Positions 1-5,586 of a DNA stretch of 22,421 nucleotides are shown piece after piece. Source of the stretch: a virus. The number at the start of each line of letters is the position of its first letter. Within the stretch, counting starts at the first letter, position 1. The position numbers were made by a program, and so were the translations under genes. The stretch is taken from the IMG/VR virus record IMGVR_UViG_3300006924_000215, positions 1 through 22,421 of that record; one strand, written 5' to 3'. Below the pieces are notes generated by a model, which saw nothing but the letters and a program-made list of their open reading frames with translations, had not been told where the DNA came from and did no database searches.

Positions 1-210
1 CCAATATGTATATACCACCCTGAGAACGCGAAGCACCCTGGGGCCATATGGCTGATCTAAGGGCCGATAGACCAGATCCGACACGATACACCTATCTTCG
101 CTCAGGCCGTCACAGAGGACGCCACAGGAGCTTACAGGTGGCATTCCGTACACCGATGGACACATGATCACAATCGTGTAGAAACTGCACGCATTCATGG
201 CATTAAGTAG
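1..210 (+). other. Left-edge stretch, possible interrupted reading frame
   Basis: Frame 1 is open from the window edge to a TAA at 58-60, then stays open without another stop until a TAG at 208-210. The second part has no ATG or GTG start. This could be the end of a gene that begins outside the window (stop at 58-60), or a coding frame broken by a nonsense codon. The minus strand from about 164 to 1 is also open to the edge, so the coding strand is not settled. I see no recognisable domain and assign no product. Confidence 0.2.
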
Positions 211-233
211 GTCTTAAGTAGTACCTTAACTAC
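203..233. promoter_or_regulatory. Three phased 8-bp repeats, candidate operator
   Basis: TTAAGTAG occurs at 203-210 and again at 214-221, followed by the related TTAACTAC at 226-233. The spacings are 11 and 12 bases, about one helical turn, so all copies face the same side of the DNA. They end 29 bases before the start codon of the next gene. This looks like a binding site for a regulator or an initiator protein. No partner is identified, and no convincing -35/-10 pair is visible beside it. Confidence 0.35.
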
Positions 234-262
234 CTCACAGTTTCTGTTATGGAGGATGGGTT

Positions 263-544
263 ATGCAGAGCTACAGAGGCCAGAAGGGTGTGAAGCGTCT
301 ACATGTGAACCAGCACAACATGCGGGCCAACATGAAAGATGCTGATAATCGCCCGATATTTACTTGCAAGGTGGGCAAGGACAACCATTACGGCCATACG
401 GTCGAGATACATGGGCCTAGTGTGCTTGTGTATCCAGAGAACCCACTTGGGTGTGGAGCCCGAGCGTGGGTGGAGACAGTATCACCAATCACGGTGAGCA
501 CAGAATCAGCGGATGGAGCCGTAACCTCAATTGAAGTTTCTTAG
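263..544 (+). CDS. Hypothetical phage protein (93 aa)
   Basis: A small soluble protein with no recognised domain. The start is supported by GGAGG about 7 bases upstream of the ATG. The N-terminal third is basic (MQSYRGQKGVKRLHV) and includes several Asn and His residues. The C-terminal half is rich in Val, Thr and Ser with alternating hydrophobic residues, which suggests a beta-rich fold. It lies directly after the phased repeats and 12 bases before the next gene, so the two probably share a transcript that ends at the terminator at 874-908. It may be an early or accessory gene. No function is proposed. Confidence 0.7.
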   Translation: MQSYRGQKGVKRLHVNQHNMRANMKDADNRPIFTCKVGKDNHYGHTVEIHGPSVLVYPENPLGCGARAWVETVSPITVSTESADGAVTSIEVS

Positions 545-556
545 GGAGATACGGTT

Positions 557-811
557 ATGTTGCGAGCAGATGGGTTTGAGAAGGCAGAGATCGGCGTCAG
601 CGTGGGTCTAGGTGTGCATCGGATAATCTACGACTACGACAGGTGCATCCAGATCCTGATTGACCGGGACGAGATGAGCCAGACAGACGCTGTTGAGTAC
701 ATGCAGTACAATGTCGTTCATGCCTGGGTTGGTGATGACACCCCCATGTTCATTGAAACTATGGAATCCGCAGAGATTGACGAGTATGCGGATAGCATGA
801 TTGGCCCTTGA
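557..811 (+). CDS. Conserved small phage protein (84 aa), unknown function
   Basis: The start has an AGGGAG ribosome binding site. The pattern, an MLRADGFEKA opening, then YDYDRCIQIL, then a DAVEYMQYNVVHAWVG segment, resembles a small hypothetical protein I recall from many tailed phages of aquatic bacteria. To my knowledge its function is unknown. The protein is acidic, with no signal peptide or membrane segment. It is the second gene of a two-gene unit and is followed 62 bases later by an intrinsic terminator. Its presence supports a phage origin for the left edge of the window. Confidence 0.8.
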   Translation: MLRADGFEKAEIGVSVGLGVHRIIYDYDRCIQILIDRDEMSQTDAVEYMQYNVVHAWVGDDTPMFIETMESAEIDEYADSMIGP

Positions 812-873
812 ACCCAGCGGCCTATGCGGTCATACTACGGTTTGTTCCTTCGAGAGAAGAAACAGAAACAGAG

Positions 874-908
874 CCACCTCGTTGTTTCGGCAGCGGGGTG
901 GTTTTTTT
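874..908 (+). terminator. Intrinsic terminator after the two left-end genes
   Basis: CCACCTCG (874-881) pairs with CGGGGTGG (894-901) in an 8-bp stem with one T-G wobble and a 12-nt loop. Seven T residues (902-908) follow directly. It closes the transcript of the two preceding genes and separates them from the integration region. Confidence 0.8.
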
Positions 909-924
909 GTGCCTAGACGCATAT

Positions 925-949
925 CGCAAGTATCTGCAACTAACTTGCG
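925..949. promoter_or_regulatory. 7-bp perfect inverted repeat, candidate operator
   Basis: CGCAAGT (925-931) and ACTTGCG (943-949) form a perfect inverted repeat around 11 bases. Further CTTG and CAAGT half-sites follow at 953-957 and 968-972, so the same pentamer recurs four times in about 45 bp. This is what a dimeric repressor site ahead of an integration operon could look like. A TTGC-rich segment might supply a -35 box, but I see no good -10 box. Confidence 0.35.
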
Positions 950-1017
950 TTTGCTTGCATTTTTGCACAAGTAAATGTCGATTAGAACACGCACTGCCCC
1001 CTAATGGAGGTGAATGC

Positions 1018-1056
1018 ATGAACCCTTATGACCAATGGTGTCATTTAGTTCACTAA
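1018..1056 (+). CDS. 12-codon leader-like ORF (MNPYDQWCHLVH)
   Basis: A perfect Shine-Dalgarno, GGAGGTGA (1006-1013), lies four bases before an ATG that opens only 12 codons and ends in TAA. A site this strong on so short a frame is unusual. The ORF is followed 16 bases later by two adjacent hairpins (1073-1123), and then by the small HTH gene and the integrase. The order of leader ORF, hairpins and operon is the layout of a translation-sensing leader. The codons are not enriched for a single amino acid, so classical amino-acid attenuation is not indicated. It could also be a decayed gene start. Confidence 0.4.
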   Translation: MNPYDQWCHLVH

Positions 1057-1072
1057 CCTCAATGCTGTCAAA

Positions 1073-1123
1073 CCGCTAAAGTAAAGCGGCAGACCGAGGC
1101 CGGGAGTGCGAATCCCAGCCTCG
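1073..1123 (+). other. Two tandem hairpins in the integrase leader
   Basis: Hairpin A is CCGCT (1073-1077), a 7-nt loop, and AGCGG (1085-1089), the geometry of a tRNA anticodon arm. Hairpin B is CGAGGC-C-GGG (1095-1104), a 9-nt loop, and CCC-A-GCCTCG (1114-1123): nine pairs around one C/A mismatch. No U-tract follows, so this is not an intrinsic terminator. The loop of B (TGCGAAT) and its 3' flank look like a tRNA T-arm and acceptor end, but no matching 5' half is present. The pair may be a leader RNA structure or a tRNA-gene remnant. Confidence 0.45.
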
Positions 1124-1215
1124 ATCACTCACAACTCTAACCACCGGAATGGTCAGATGCTGCAAGCTTGCCGTGTAATGATTGCGACCACACCACTGGT
1201 GAAAGGAATCGCATC

Positions 1216-1425
1216 ATGGGAATCATCGAGGATTCTAAATCGTACACCACTAAGGCTCTCACTGAGCTTCTCGGTTACAAGCAGACACGCTCAGTTGACA
1301 AGCTGTTGCGAGACATTGGTTGTCCTGTCTTCTCTTCGGGTAGTCGCAAGATCGTTTCGGGTAAGCAATTTCGTTTAGCCTTGGAAAAGTCGTCATGTTC
1401 AAACACATCACGACATGGAAGTTGA
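1216..1425 (+). CDS. Small HTH DNA-binding protein, candidate excisionase/regulator (69 aa)
   Basis: The ATG at 1216 is chosen because AAAGGA lies 9 bases upstream. The region from residue 7 to about 50 (SYTTKALTELLGYK, then SVDKLLRDIGCPVF) resembles the winged-helix layout of excisionase and MerR-type DNA-binding domains: a helix choosing the site, a short turn, a second helix, then a basic hairpin (GSRKIVSGKQF). The gene overlaps the integrase start by 31 nt, so the two are probably translated together. By position it could be a directionality factor or an integrase regulator. No homologue is recognised with certainty. The last residues after about 60, in the overlap, look unstructured. Confidence 0.65.
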   Translation: MGIIEDSKSYTTKALTELLGYKQTRSVDKLLRDIGCPVFSSGSRKIVSGKQFRLALEKSSCSNTSRHGS

Positions 1426-2567
1426 TACGCCGGAAAGGAACCGGACCCTACATTCTCAGATTTACAACCGTCGCTGGAAAAACTGGTGAGCGGAAAACAT
1501 CTGAAACCACAAAACGCAAAGCTGACAAAGTAATCGTTGGTCTTCTTAAGAAGGCTGATGAAGATATCGAGGCAGCGCAACACGAAGAAGAACGCGAGCT
1601 GAATGGCTGGGACGAGTTCTGCGCCCGGTACATTGATGAGAAGCTTGCGTTTGGTCCGTACAAGACGCTTCAAGCGTTTGAAACTGCTAGAAACCGCCTC
1701 AATGAACTTTGCCCAGGCTTGGAGTGGGTGACGGACCTCGATGAACGAGTGTTCAGCCTGTTTGCTCTGAGGCTTAGGCAGGAGGGAAAGTCCATCTCCA
1801 CAGTGCATGCGTACCGTAACCATCTGATGGGAGCACTGAAGTGGGCGCGTCAGGTACGTCTGATCGATTCGCGACCAGATCCGCCGCCAATAGGAAAGAT
1901 TGATGACCCTGCGCGCGGTCGGCCAATTACAAGGGAAGAGGCCGAGCGTATAGCGATGCAGCTCCCGAGCGTAGTTACCGAGGAGTACGCTGACCGATGG
2001 GCGTGGAATCTGGAAGCCCTTTGGAGATCCGGCTTCCGGCTGGGGGAAACCTTTAAGTTTTTCTGGGAACCAACGCATGCTGGTCACTACGTCGTGGATC
2101 TTGAGTCGAATCGACCGATGATTCAGATCGTGGCTAGGGCAGAGAAGGCTAGACAGAACCGGCTCATACCGATGACTCCTGATTTTGCCTCGCTTCTCAG
2201 ATCGGTAAAAAAATCGAAACGACGCGACCTTGTCTTTCGATGGACGTTGTCGAAAGGCGACTCGATGAGCATCAAGACTGTGGGTAAATACATATCGCGA
2301 TGCGGGCGACAAGCTAATGTTGTCGTCAGCGACCGCGACGGTAAAAAACGGTTTGCAAGCTCGCATGAATTTAGGAGAAGTTTTGGCGCGAGATGGTCGC
2401 CAAAAGTAATGCCAGATACTTTACGAGTGATGATGCGCCACGCTTCTATTTCTACTACCCTCGAATACTACGTTCAAGCGAATGCAACCAAACATGCCGA
2501 TGCTCTTTACGAGGCGGTCGGTGACATGGCTGACGTTCAAACGCCTGTTCTCTCTTCAAAAACCTAA
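1395..2567 (+). CDS. int: Tyrosine recombinase / phage integrase
   Basis: A site-specific recombinase that would integrate and excise the phage genome through a 3'-phosphotyrosine intermediate. At 390 aa it has the usual length. Residues 1-60 form a basic arm-binding region and 70-160 a SAM-like core-binding domain. The catalytic domain spans about 175-365. Visible catalytic residues are R215 (GFRLGE), probably K251, the H324-x-x-R327 pair (HEFRR), H349 (MRHAS) and nucleophile Y358 nine residues later (LEYY). The set is complete, so the enzyme is probably active. The start overlaps the HTH gene by 31 nt. The stop lies 2 bp from a convergent tRNA gene, the usual arrangement when the attachment site is in that tRNA. 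Confidence 0.95.
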   Translation: MFKHITTWKLIRRKGTGPYILRFTTVAGKTGERKTSETTKRKADKVIVGLLKKADEDIEAAQHEEERELNGWDEFCARYIDEKLAFGPYKTLQAFETARNRLNELCPGLEWVTDLDERVFSLFALRLRQEGKSISTVHAYRNHLMGALKWARQVRLIDSRPDPPPIGKIDDPARGRPITREEAERIAMQLPSVVTEEYADRWAWNLEALWRSGFRLGETFKFFWEPTHAGHYVVDLESNRPMIQIVARAEKARQNRLIPMTPDFASLLRSVKKSKRRDLVFRWTLSKGDSMSIKTVGKYISRCGRQANVVVSDRDGKKRFASSHEFRRSFGARWSPKVMPDTLRVMMRHASISTTLEYYVQANATKHADALYEAVGDMADVQTPVLSSKT

Positions 2568-2569
2568 AG

Positions 2570-2652
2570 CGGATGACACGGGACTCGAACCCGCAACGGC
2601 TTGCGCCGCGCCTCAATTCCAATGAGGTTCCTCACCAATTCGGATATCATCC
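2570..2652 (-). tRNA. tRNA-Ser(GGA)-like gene
   Basis: On the minus strand, GGATGAT pairs with GTCATCC (last pair T-G) as the acceptor stem. The anticodon stem CCTCA/TGAGG closes the loop TTGGAAT, giving anticodon GGA (serine). A long variable arm (GCGGC-GCAA-GCCGT) fits a class II tRNA, and the T-arm is GCGGG-TTCGAGT-CCCGT. CCA is not encoded. The D-arm is TCC/GGA with a proper loop (A14, GG, A21), but if the acceptor has seven pairs only one base links it to the D stem, one fewer than normal. It has its own promoter and converges on the integrase. It may serve as the attachment site, be a working phage tRNA, or be slightly degenerate. Confidence 0.8.
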
Positions 2653-2659
2653 TCGAATG

Positions 2660-2691
2660 CCCGGTGCTTATAGCATCGGGTGTTGTTTTTT
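2660..2691 (+). terminator. Intrinsic terminator of the integrase transcript
   Basis: CCCGGTGC (2660-2667) pairs with GCATCGGG (2673-2680), an 8-bp stem with one G-T wobble and a 5-nt loop (TTATA). A T-rich run follows (2681-2691). It lies beyond the antisense tRNA gene, so integrase mRNA would carry the complement of the tRNA before ending here. Confidence 0.8.
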
Positions 2692-2696
2692 GACAA
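2667..2696 (-). promoter_or_regulatory. Sigma70-like promoter of the tRNA gene
   Basis: On the minus strand, TTGTCA (complement of 2691-2696) and TATAAG (complement of 2667-2672) are separated by 18 bases, each matching the consensus at five of six positions. Transcription would start a few bases before the tRNA 5' end at 2652. The -10 box lies in the loop and stem of the plus-strand integrase terminator. Confidence 0.6.
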
Positions 2697-2725
2697 GTCT
2701 GGTCACAGCCCGTCAAAAATACCTG

Positions 2726-2754
2726 TTGACTTTGTAGTAGACAAACCTCATAGT
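2726..2754 (+). promoter_or_regulatory. Promoter with an internal operator, replication module
   Basis: TTGACT (2726-2731) and CATAGT (2749-2754) are separated by 17 bases (five of six and four of six consensus matches). The spacer contains the inverted repeat TTTGT-AGTAG-ACAAA (2731-2745), placed where a bound repressor would block polymerase. It is the first good promoter before the long plus-strand module that starts at 2974, so it may be the early promoter. No repressor gene is recognised nearby. Confidence 0.5.
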
Positions 2755-2973
2755 TGTTTCGGGTGAGGCAAGCGGTGATTAAACCGCAGATTGTTTCAAT
2801 CGTATTGGTTTTGCTATCAATGCGTCTAAGTTCCAGTTAGATCGATCTGTCGATTGAGTGCGCTGGGGCGTCGAAACACTGCGTTTGACTACCAAGCTAC
2901 ATGCTTGTTTCACCGACTAACGCGGTACGGAATCGCTGTTAGGTGGGAAATCGGGTGAGCATGGAGCGAACGT
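2755..2973 (+). other. Long 5' leader of the replication module
   Basis: About 220 bases with no supported gene separate the promoter from the first start codon. The stretch contains a GCGGT/ACCGC hairpin, a perfect CAAGC-TACAT-GCTTG hairpin (2893-2907), and a longer stem near the start codon: CTAAC (2917-2921) with GTTAG (2938-2942), extended by CAC (2911-2913) with GTG (2943-2945). These could affect translation of the first gene. No known riboswitch is recognised. Confidence 0.35.
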
Positions 2974-3456
2974 ATGAAACCTGAGCTGAGAGGAATGTGG
3001 GTGTCTGACAAGTCACTCCATTCGAGGTCTTGGATCATACGTTCATCAAGCGAGGTGAATGGAGTGTTCAGAATTATTCGCAAGGCAGCGAAGACGGCGA
3101 AGGAACGCCGGTCTGTGAAATGGTTTCGCGGACGAGTTCTGGGTCACCTCGCTGCCGATTACTCCGACTCTGCTTTTCTAATCCGCTCTGGATGCAAGCC
3201 GGTTCGTTTGTTCGCGGTCGTCACAGTTTGCTCCGATGGCAAACTCCTTGTCGAGCAACTCATCGAGACAGACAAGAAGACTGTCTTTGATCGCGACGAG
3301 GCTTGCATCAAGGATGCGACAAGAATCCCAACTGAAGAAGAAATCAAGGCGGCGGTCACGGAGATCAGAGCCAATCGACCTCTCAGTGATTACGCCGAGA
3401 TGTGGGTAGGTCACGATGATCCAGGCATCCGCGAAATCAATCTCATGGAGGTGTAA
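2974..3456 (+). CDS. Hypothetical protein, first gene of the replication module (160 aa)
   Basis: The ATG has GGAG about 7 bases upstream. The N-terminal 55 residues are basic and Ser/Arg-rich. The middle (about residues 60-95) alternates hydrophobic residues in a beta-like pattern (VRLFAVVTVC, then LLVEQLIE). The last 55 residues are acidic and probably helical. There is no signal peptide, membrane segment or recognised motif. It is the first gene after the early promoter candidate and sits two bases before the CsrA-like gene, so the two are probably co-translated. Early first genes in phages often modify or regulate the host, but nothing in this sequence shows that. Confidence 0.75.
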   Translation: MKPELRGMWVSDKSLHSRSWIIRSSSEVNGVFRIIRKAAKTAKERRSVKWFRGRVLGHLAADYSDSAFLIRSGCKPVRLFAVVTVCSDGKLLVEQLIETDKKTVFDRDEACIKDATRIPTEEEIKAAVTEIRANRPLSDYAEMWVGHDDPGIREINLMEV

Positions 3457-3458
3457 AG

Positions 3459-3662
3459 ATGTTGAGTCTTAAAAGAAAAGACGGCGAAGGGCTAAAGCTC
3501 ACAACGCCAGATGGGCAAACAATCGAAATTTATTTTGATCGCATTCGAGGCGGTGCGGTCACCTCAAACACGAAAGCTGACCGCAGCATCTTGGTTGAGA
3601 GAATTGATTCACGCGGAAACTTACAGGCAAGACGAAATGAGCAGTACACAAAATCTAACTGA
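3459..3662 (+). CDS. CsrA-like RNA-binding translational regulator (67 aa)
   Basis: CsrA proteins are small dimers that bind GGA motifs in mRNA leaders and block or alter translation. Seen here: an MLSLKRKDGE opening that matches the CsrA pattern of Met-Leu-x-Leu-x-Arg-Lys-x-Gly-Glu, then IEIYFDRIRGGAV in place of the central strands (compare the usual I-R-G-G-x-V), and ILVERID, which aligns R48 with the essential RNA-binding Arg44 of E. coli CsrA. L4 and K7 align with Leu4 and Arg7. The length is typical (61-70 aa) with a short basic tail. GGAGG precedes the start by 8 bases. The last 26 bases overlap the exonuclease gene. It might regulate host or phage mRNAs. Confidence 0.7.
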   Translation: MLSLKRKDGEGLKLTTPDGQTIEIYFDRIRGGAVTSNTKADRSILVERIDSRGNLQARRNEQYTKSN

Positions 3663-4512
3663 TGCTGAATATCACGCGATGCTTGATGTTCTTTCAGCAA
3701 CCACGATCAAGACAGGCTACCGCCAGCAGTGGGAGCTTTACGACCAGCGGTATGTCTCGCAGACAGTGTCACCGCCTGATTTGTCCAACAATATCAGGGT
3801 ACAGGTTGGGTCTTTGGTTCACGCAATTTTGCTTGAACAAGCAGAACCAGCAGACAAGATTACGCACTACCCAGCAGATTGCTTCAAATCCAATGGAGCA
3901 ATTAACCCCAAGCCAGCGGCAGCATACCGCGAGCTGATGGCTTTGCAGGGCAAGACGGTTCTGAAAGATGAGGATTACCACCGCGTGGTCAGCATTTGCA
4001 ACTCCGTAATGACTCAGCCCCTTGGGGATTTGGTCATGGACCCAAACGCGACATTCGAGACTGCCGTTTTCTGGACAGACTCCGCGACAGGGCTCAAGTG
4101 CCGATGCAAGCCTGACTTCATGTTTGAGTCTGAGGATCAAGTCACGATCTACGATCTCAAAGTCAGCGAGGCTGCGTCACCAGATCAGTGGGAAAGAGTA
4201 GCCAAGAATCAACTCTACTGGCTGCAAGATGCCCACTATTCATCTGGTGTCGCTCACACAACTGGAAAGCCCGTCGCGTTTAAGTTCTGGGTAGTGGAGG
4301 CCGTCGCGCCGTACCGAGTCGGTTGCTACCACTATGACCCGATTTCGCGTGAGCGAGCCGGTGAAGCTTACCAGCGTCTGCTTGCAGAAATGAATCGTCG
4401 CTACCAAGAAGACGACTGGGTCAGCGATTGGACGCGAGAGCCAACAGTCCTGACGCTCGATGCGTGGGATGTGAATCTTCCTGATGAAGAACTGGAGGGA
4501 TTTGATGAGTGA
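3637..4512 (+). CDS. RecE-like / PD-(D/E)XK exonuclease (291 aa)
   Basis: Probably a 5'-3' double-strand DNA exonuclease of the RecE/exonuclease VIII type, producing single-stranded DNA for recombination. Visible motifs: VGSLVHAILLEQ (about 57-68, with H62), then E141, the CKPDF motif with D160, the core D173-L-K175 (YDLKVSEAAS), and the QDAHY element (Q197, Y201). These are the family's usual metal-binding and catalytic positions in order. The start at 3637 gives a 26-nt overlap with the CsrA-like gene. A longer in-frame ATG at 3511 would lie deep inside that gene and is not preferred. The OB-like protein and the helicase downstream support a recombination module. A host RecT-like annealase is not visible. 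Confidence 0.85.
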   Translation: MSSTQNLTDAEYHAMLDVLSATTIKTGYRQQWELYDQRYVSQTVSPPDLSNNIRVQVGSLVHAILLEQAEPADKITHYPADCFKSNGAINPKPAAAYRELMALQGKTVLKDEDYHRVVSICNSVMTQPLGDLVMDPNATFETAVFWTDSATGLKCRCKPDFMFESEDQVTIYDLKVSEAASPDQWERVAKNQLYWLQDAHYSSGVAHTTGKPVAFKFWVVEAVAPYRVGCYHYDPISRERAGEAYQRLLAEMNRRYQEDDWVSDWTREPTVLTLDAWDVNLPDEELEGFDE

Positions 4513-4849
4513 GCAAGGAGAGGAGTTTGAGGGACGCAGTGGCGAGATGAAAGTTTCGCAGTGGCTGTCGTCAGAAGACATTCAGGGTCAGGACGTAAAA
4601 GTGACTGTCGCAGCTTGCCGCAGGCACAAAGATGTTCAGTTTGACCAAGGCCGAAAAGAAGCCACGGTTTTTTCTCTTGAGTTCAAAGGCAAAGAGAAAC
4701 AGTTGGTGCTCAACAGCACTAATCGAAAGCGAATGGTTGAGTTGTTCGGCAACAACGTCAAGGAATGGAAAGACAAAGAGATCGTTCTTTTCGTTAATGA
4801 AAACGTCCGGTTCGCCGGGAAAAAGGTTTGTGGAATTCGGATTAAGTAG
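4505..4849 (+). CDS. Phage recombination-associated protein, possible OB-fold (114 aa)
   Basis: The start at 4505 follows GGAGGG and overlaps the exonuclease stop by 8 nt. The C-terminal two thirds (LVLNSTNRKRMVELFG, then WKDKEIVLFV, then VRFAGKKVCGIRIK) follow a pattern I recall from many small phage proteins encoded beside exonucleases and recombinases: a beta-strand, a helix, then strands ending in an IR motif. Such a strand order is compatible with an OB-like fold binding single-stranded DNA. This is an inference from pattern and position. No catalytic residues are apparent, and the acidic N-terminus differs from classical SSB. Confidence 0.7.
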   Translation: MSEQGEEFEGRSGEMKVSQWLSSEDIQGQDVKVTVAACRRHKDVQFDQGRKEATVFSLEFKGKEKQLVLNSTNRKRMVELFGNNVKEWKDKEIVLFVNENVRFAGKKVCGIRIK

Positions 4850-4863
4850 AAAGGAGTCGCAGG

Positions 4864-5586
4864 ATGGAAGCTGAATTGGTGGACGCAGAAGCGGTTGAGC
4901 TTGCTGACTTAGAAGTGAAGGTGCGAGAGGGATTCAGAAAAGGCTTGGAAGCGTTTGCCGCGCTCAAGTCGATTCGCGATTTGCAGCTTTACAAAGCGAG
5001 GGGCTTCAAGTCGTTTGAAAAATACTGCCAGCAAGAATTTGGGATCAAGCGTGATTACGCAGACAGGAACATTGTGGCAACAGGTGTGCTGGAAAAAGTG
5101 CTGACCTTGGGCAGCACTTTTGGCTGTGCTGAAAAGATCACGACCGAGCGACAGTGCAGGGAATTGCTAAAGGTTCCAGACGAGCAACTGGGTCAGGTGC
5201 TTGAAGAGATTGGTGTGCTGGCAGATGAAAAACAGAAGCCCAATCTACCCGCGAATCTAATAAGAGAAGCTGTCAAGCGAGTTGTTCCACAGCCAGAGCC
5301 AAAGCGGCCCATAGCGTTGGATAATTACGAGCCGGAGCCGGAACCGGAACCTGAGCCACAGGGAAAGACAGTCGTAATCGAGGATCTGCCTGAGCCTGAT
5401 TACATCAGAAACAAGCTTACCGAGCGCGAAGTCGAAATGTATCACCGGATGGGAAAGACTACGTTGAAGGATTTGCGAAGGCACATGGGTCAGTTCGGCT
5501 TCTACACAAAGTATGAAGATGTGCTAGATCAGATTGAGGCTGAGTTCAATTTGGCAAAGGAGAATGCCAGTGCCTTCACAAGCTGA
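4864..5586 (+). CDS. ParB/HTH-like phage protein with Glu-Pro linker (240 aa)
   Basis: AAAGGAG precedes the ATG. Residues about 29-75 (ALKSIRDLQLYK, FKSFEKYCQQEFGIK, then YADRNI) match a motif common in phage and plasmid DNA-binding proteins: a helix naming 'LY...F..YC...W/FG.sr', followed by a recognition-like helix. A middle region is helical. A (Glu-Pro)x5 linker (156-165) joins it to a C-terminal acidic part with a second helical unit (about 190-235). The domain plan suggests a DNA-binding partner of the replication or recombination proteins. Its exact role is unknown. It overlaps the helicase gene by 17 nt. Confidence 0.7.
   Translation: MEAELVDAEAVELADLEVKVREGFRKGLEAFAALKSIRDLQLYKARGFKSFEKYCQQEFGIKRDYADRNIVATGVLEKVLTLGSTFGCAEKITTERQCRELLKVPDEQLGQVLEEIGVLADEKQKPNLPANLIREAVKRVVPQPEPKRPIALDNYEPEPEPEPEPQGKTVVIEDLPEPDYIRNKLTEREVEMYHRMGKTTLKDLRRHMGQFGFYTKYEDVLDQIEAEFNLAKENASAFTS
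5329..5358 (+). repeat. GAGCCG-type tandem repeat encoding a Glu-Pro linker
   Basis: Ten codons alternate Glu and Pro (GAG CCG GAG CCG GAA CCG GAA CCT GAG CCA) as five units of six bases. They form a stiff acidic spacer between the two halves of the ParB/HTH-like protein. The codon variation suggests selection on the peptide rather than recent slippage. Confidence 0.8.

Noticed and set aside
808-1056. 82-codon plus-strand frame spanning the first terminator
   Set aside because: It begins at a TTG without a ribosome binding site and runs straight through the terminator hairpin. Only its last 12 codons, from 1018, have start signals.
1275-2366. Long open frame (363 codons) on the minus strand opposite the integrase
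   Set aside because: It is antisense to a complete integrase with all catalytic residues, and its translation has no recognisable domain or phage-like composition. It is a shadow frame.
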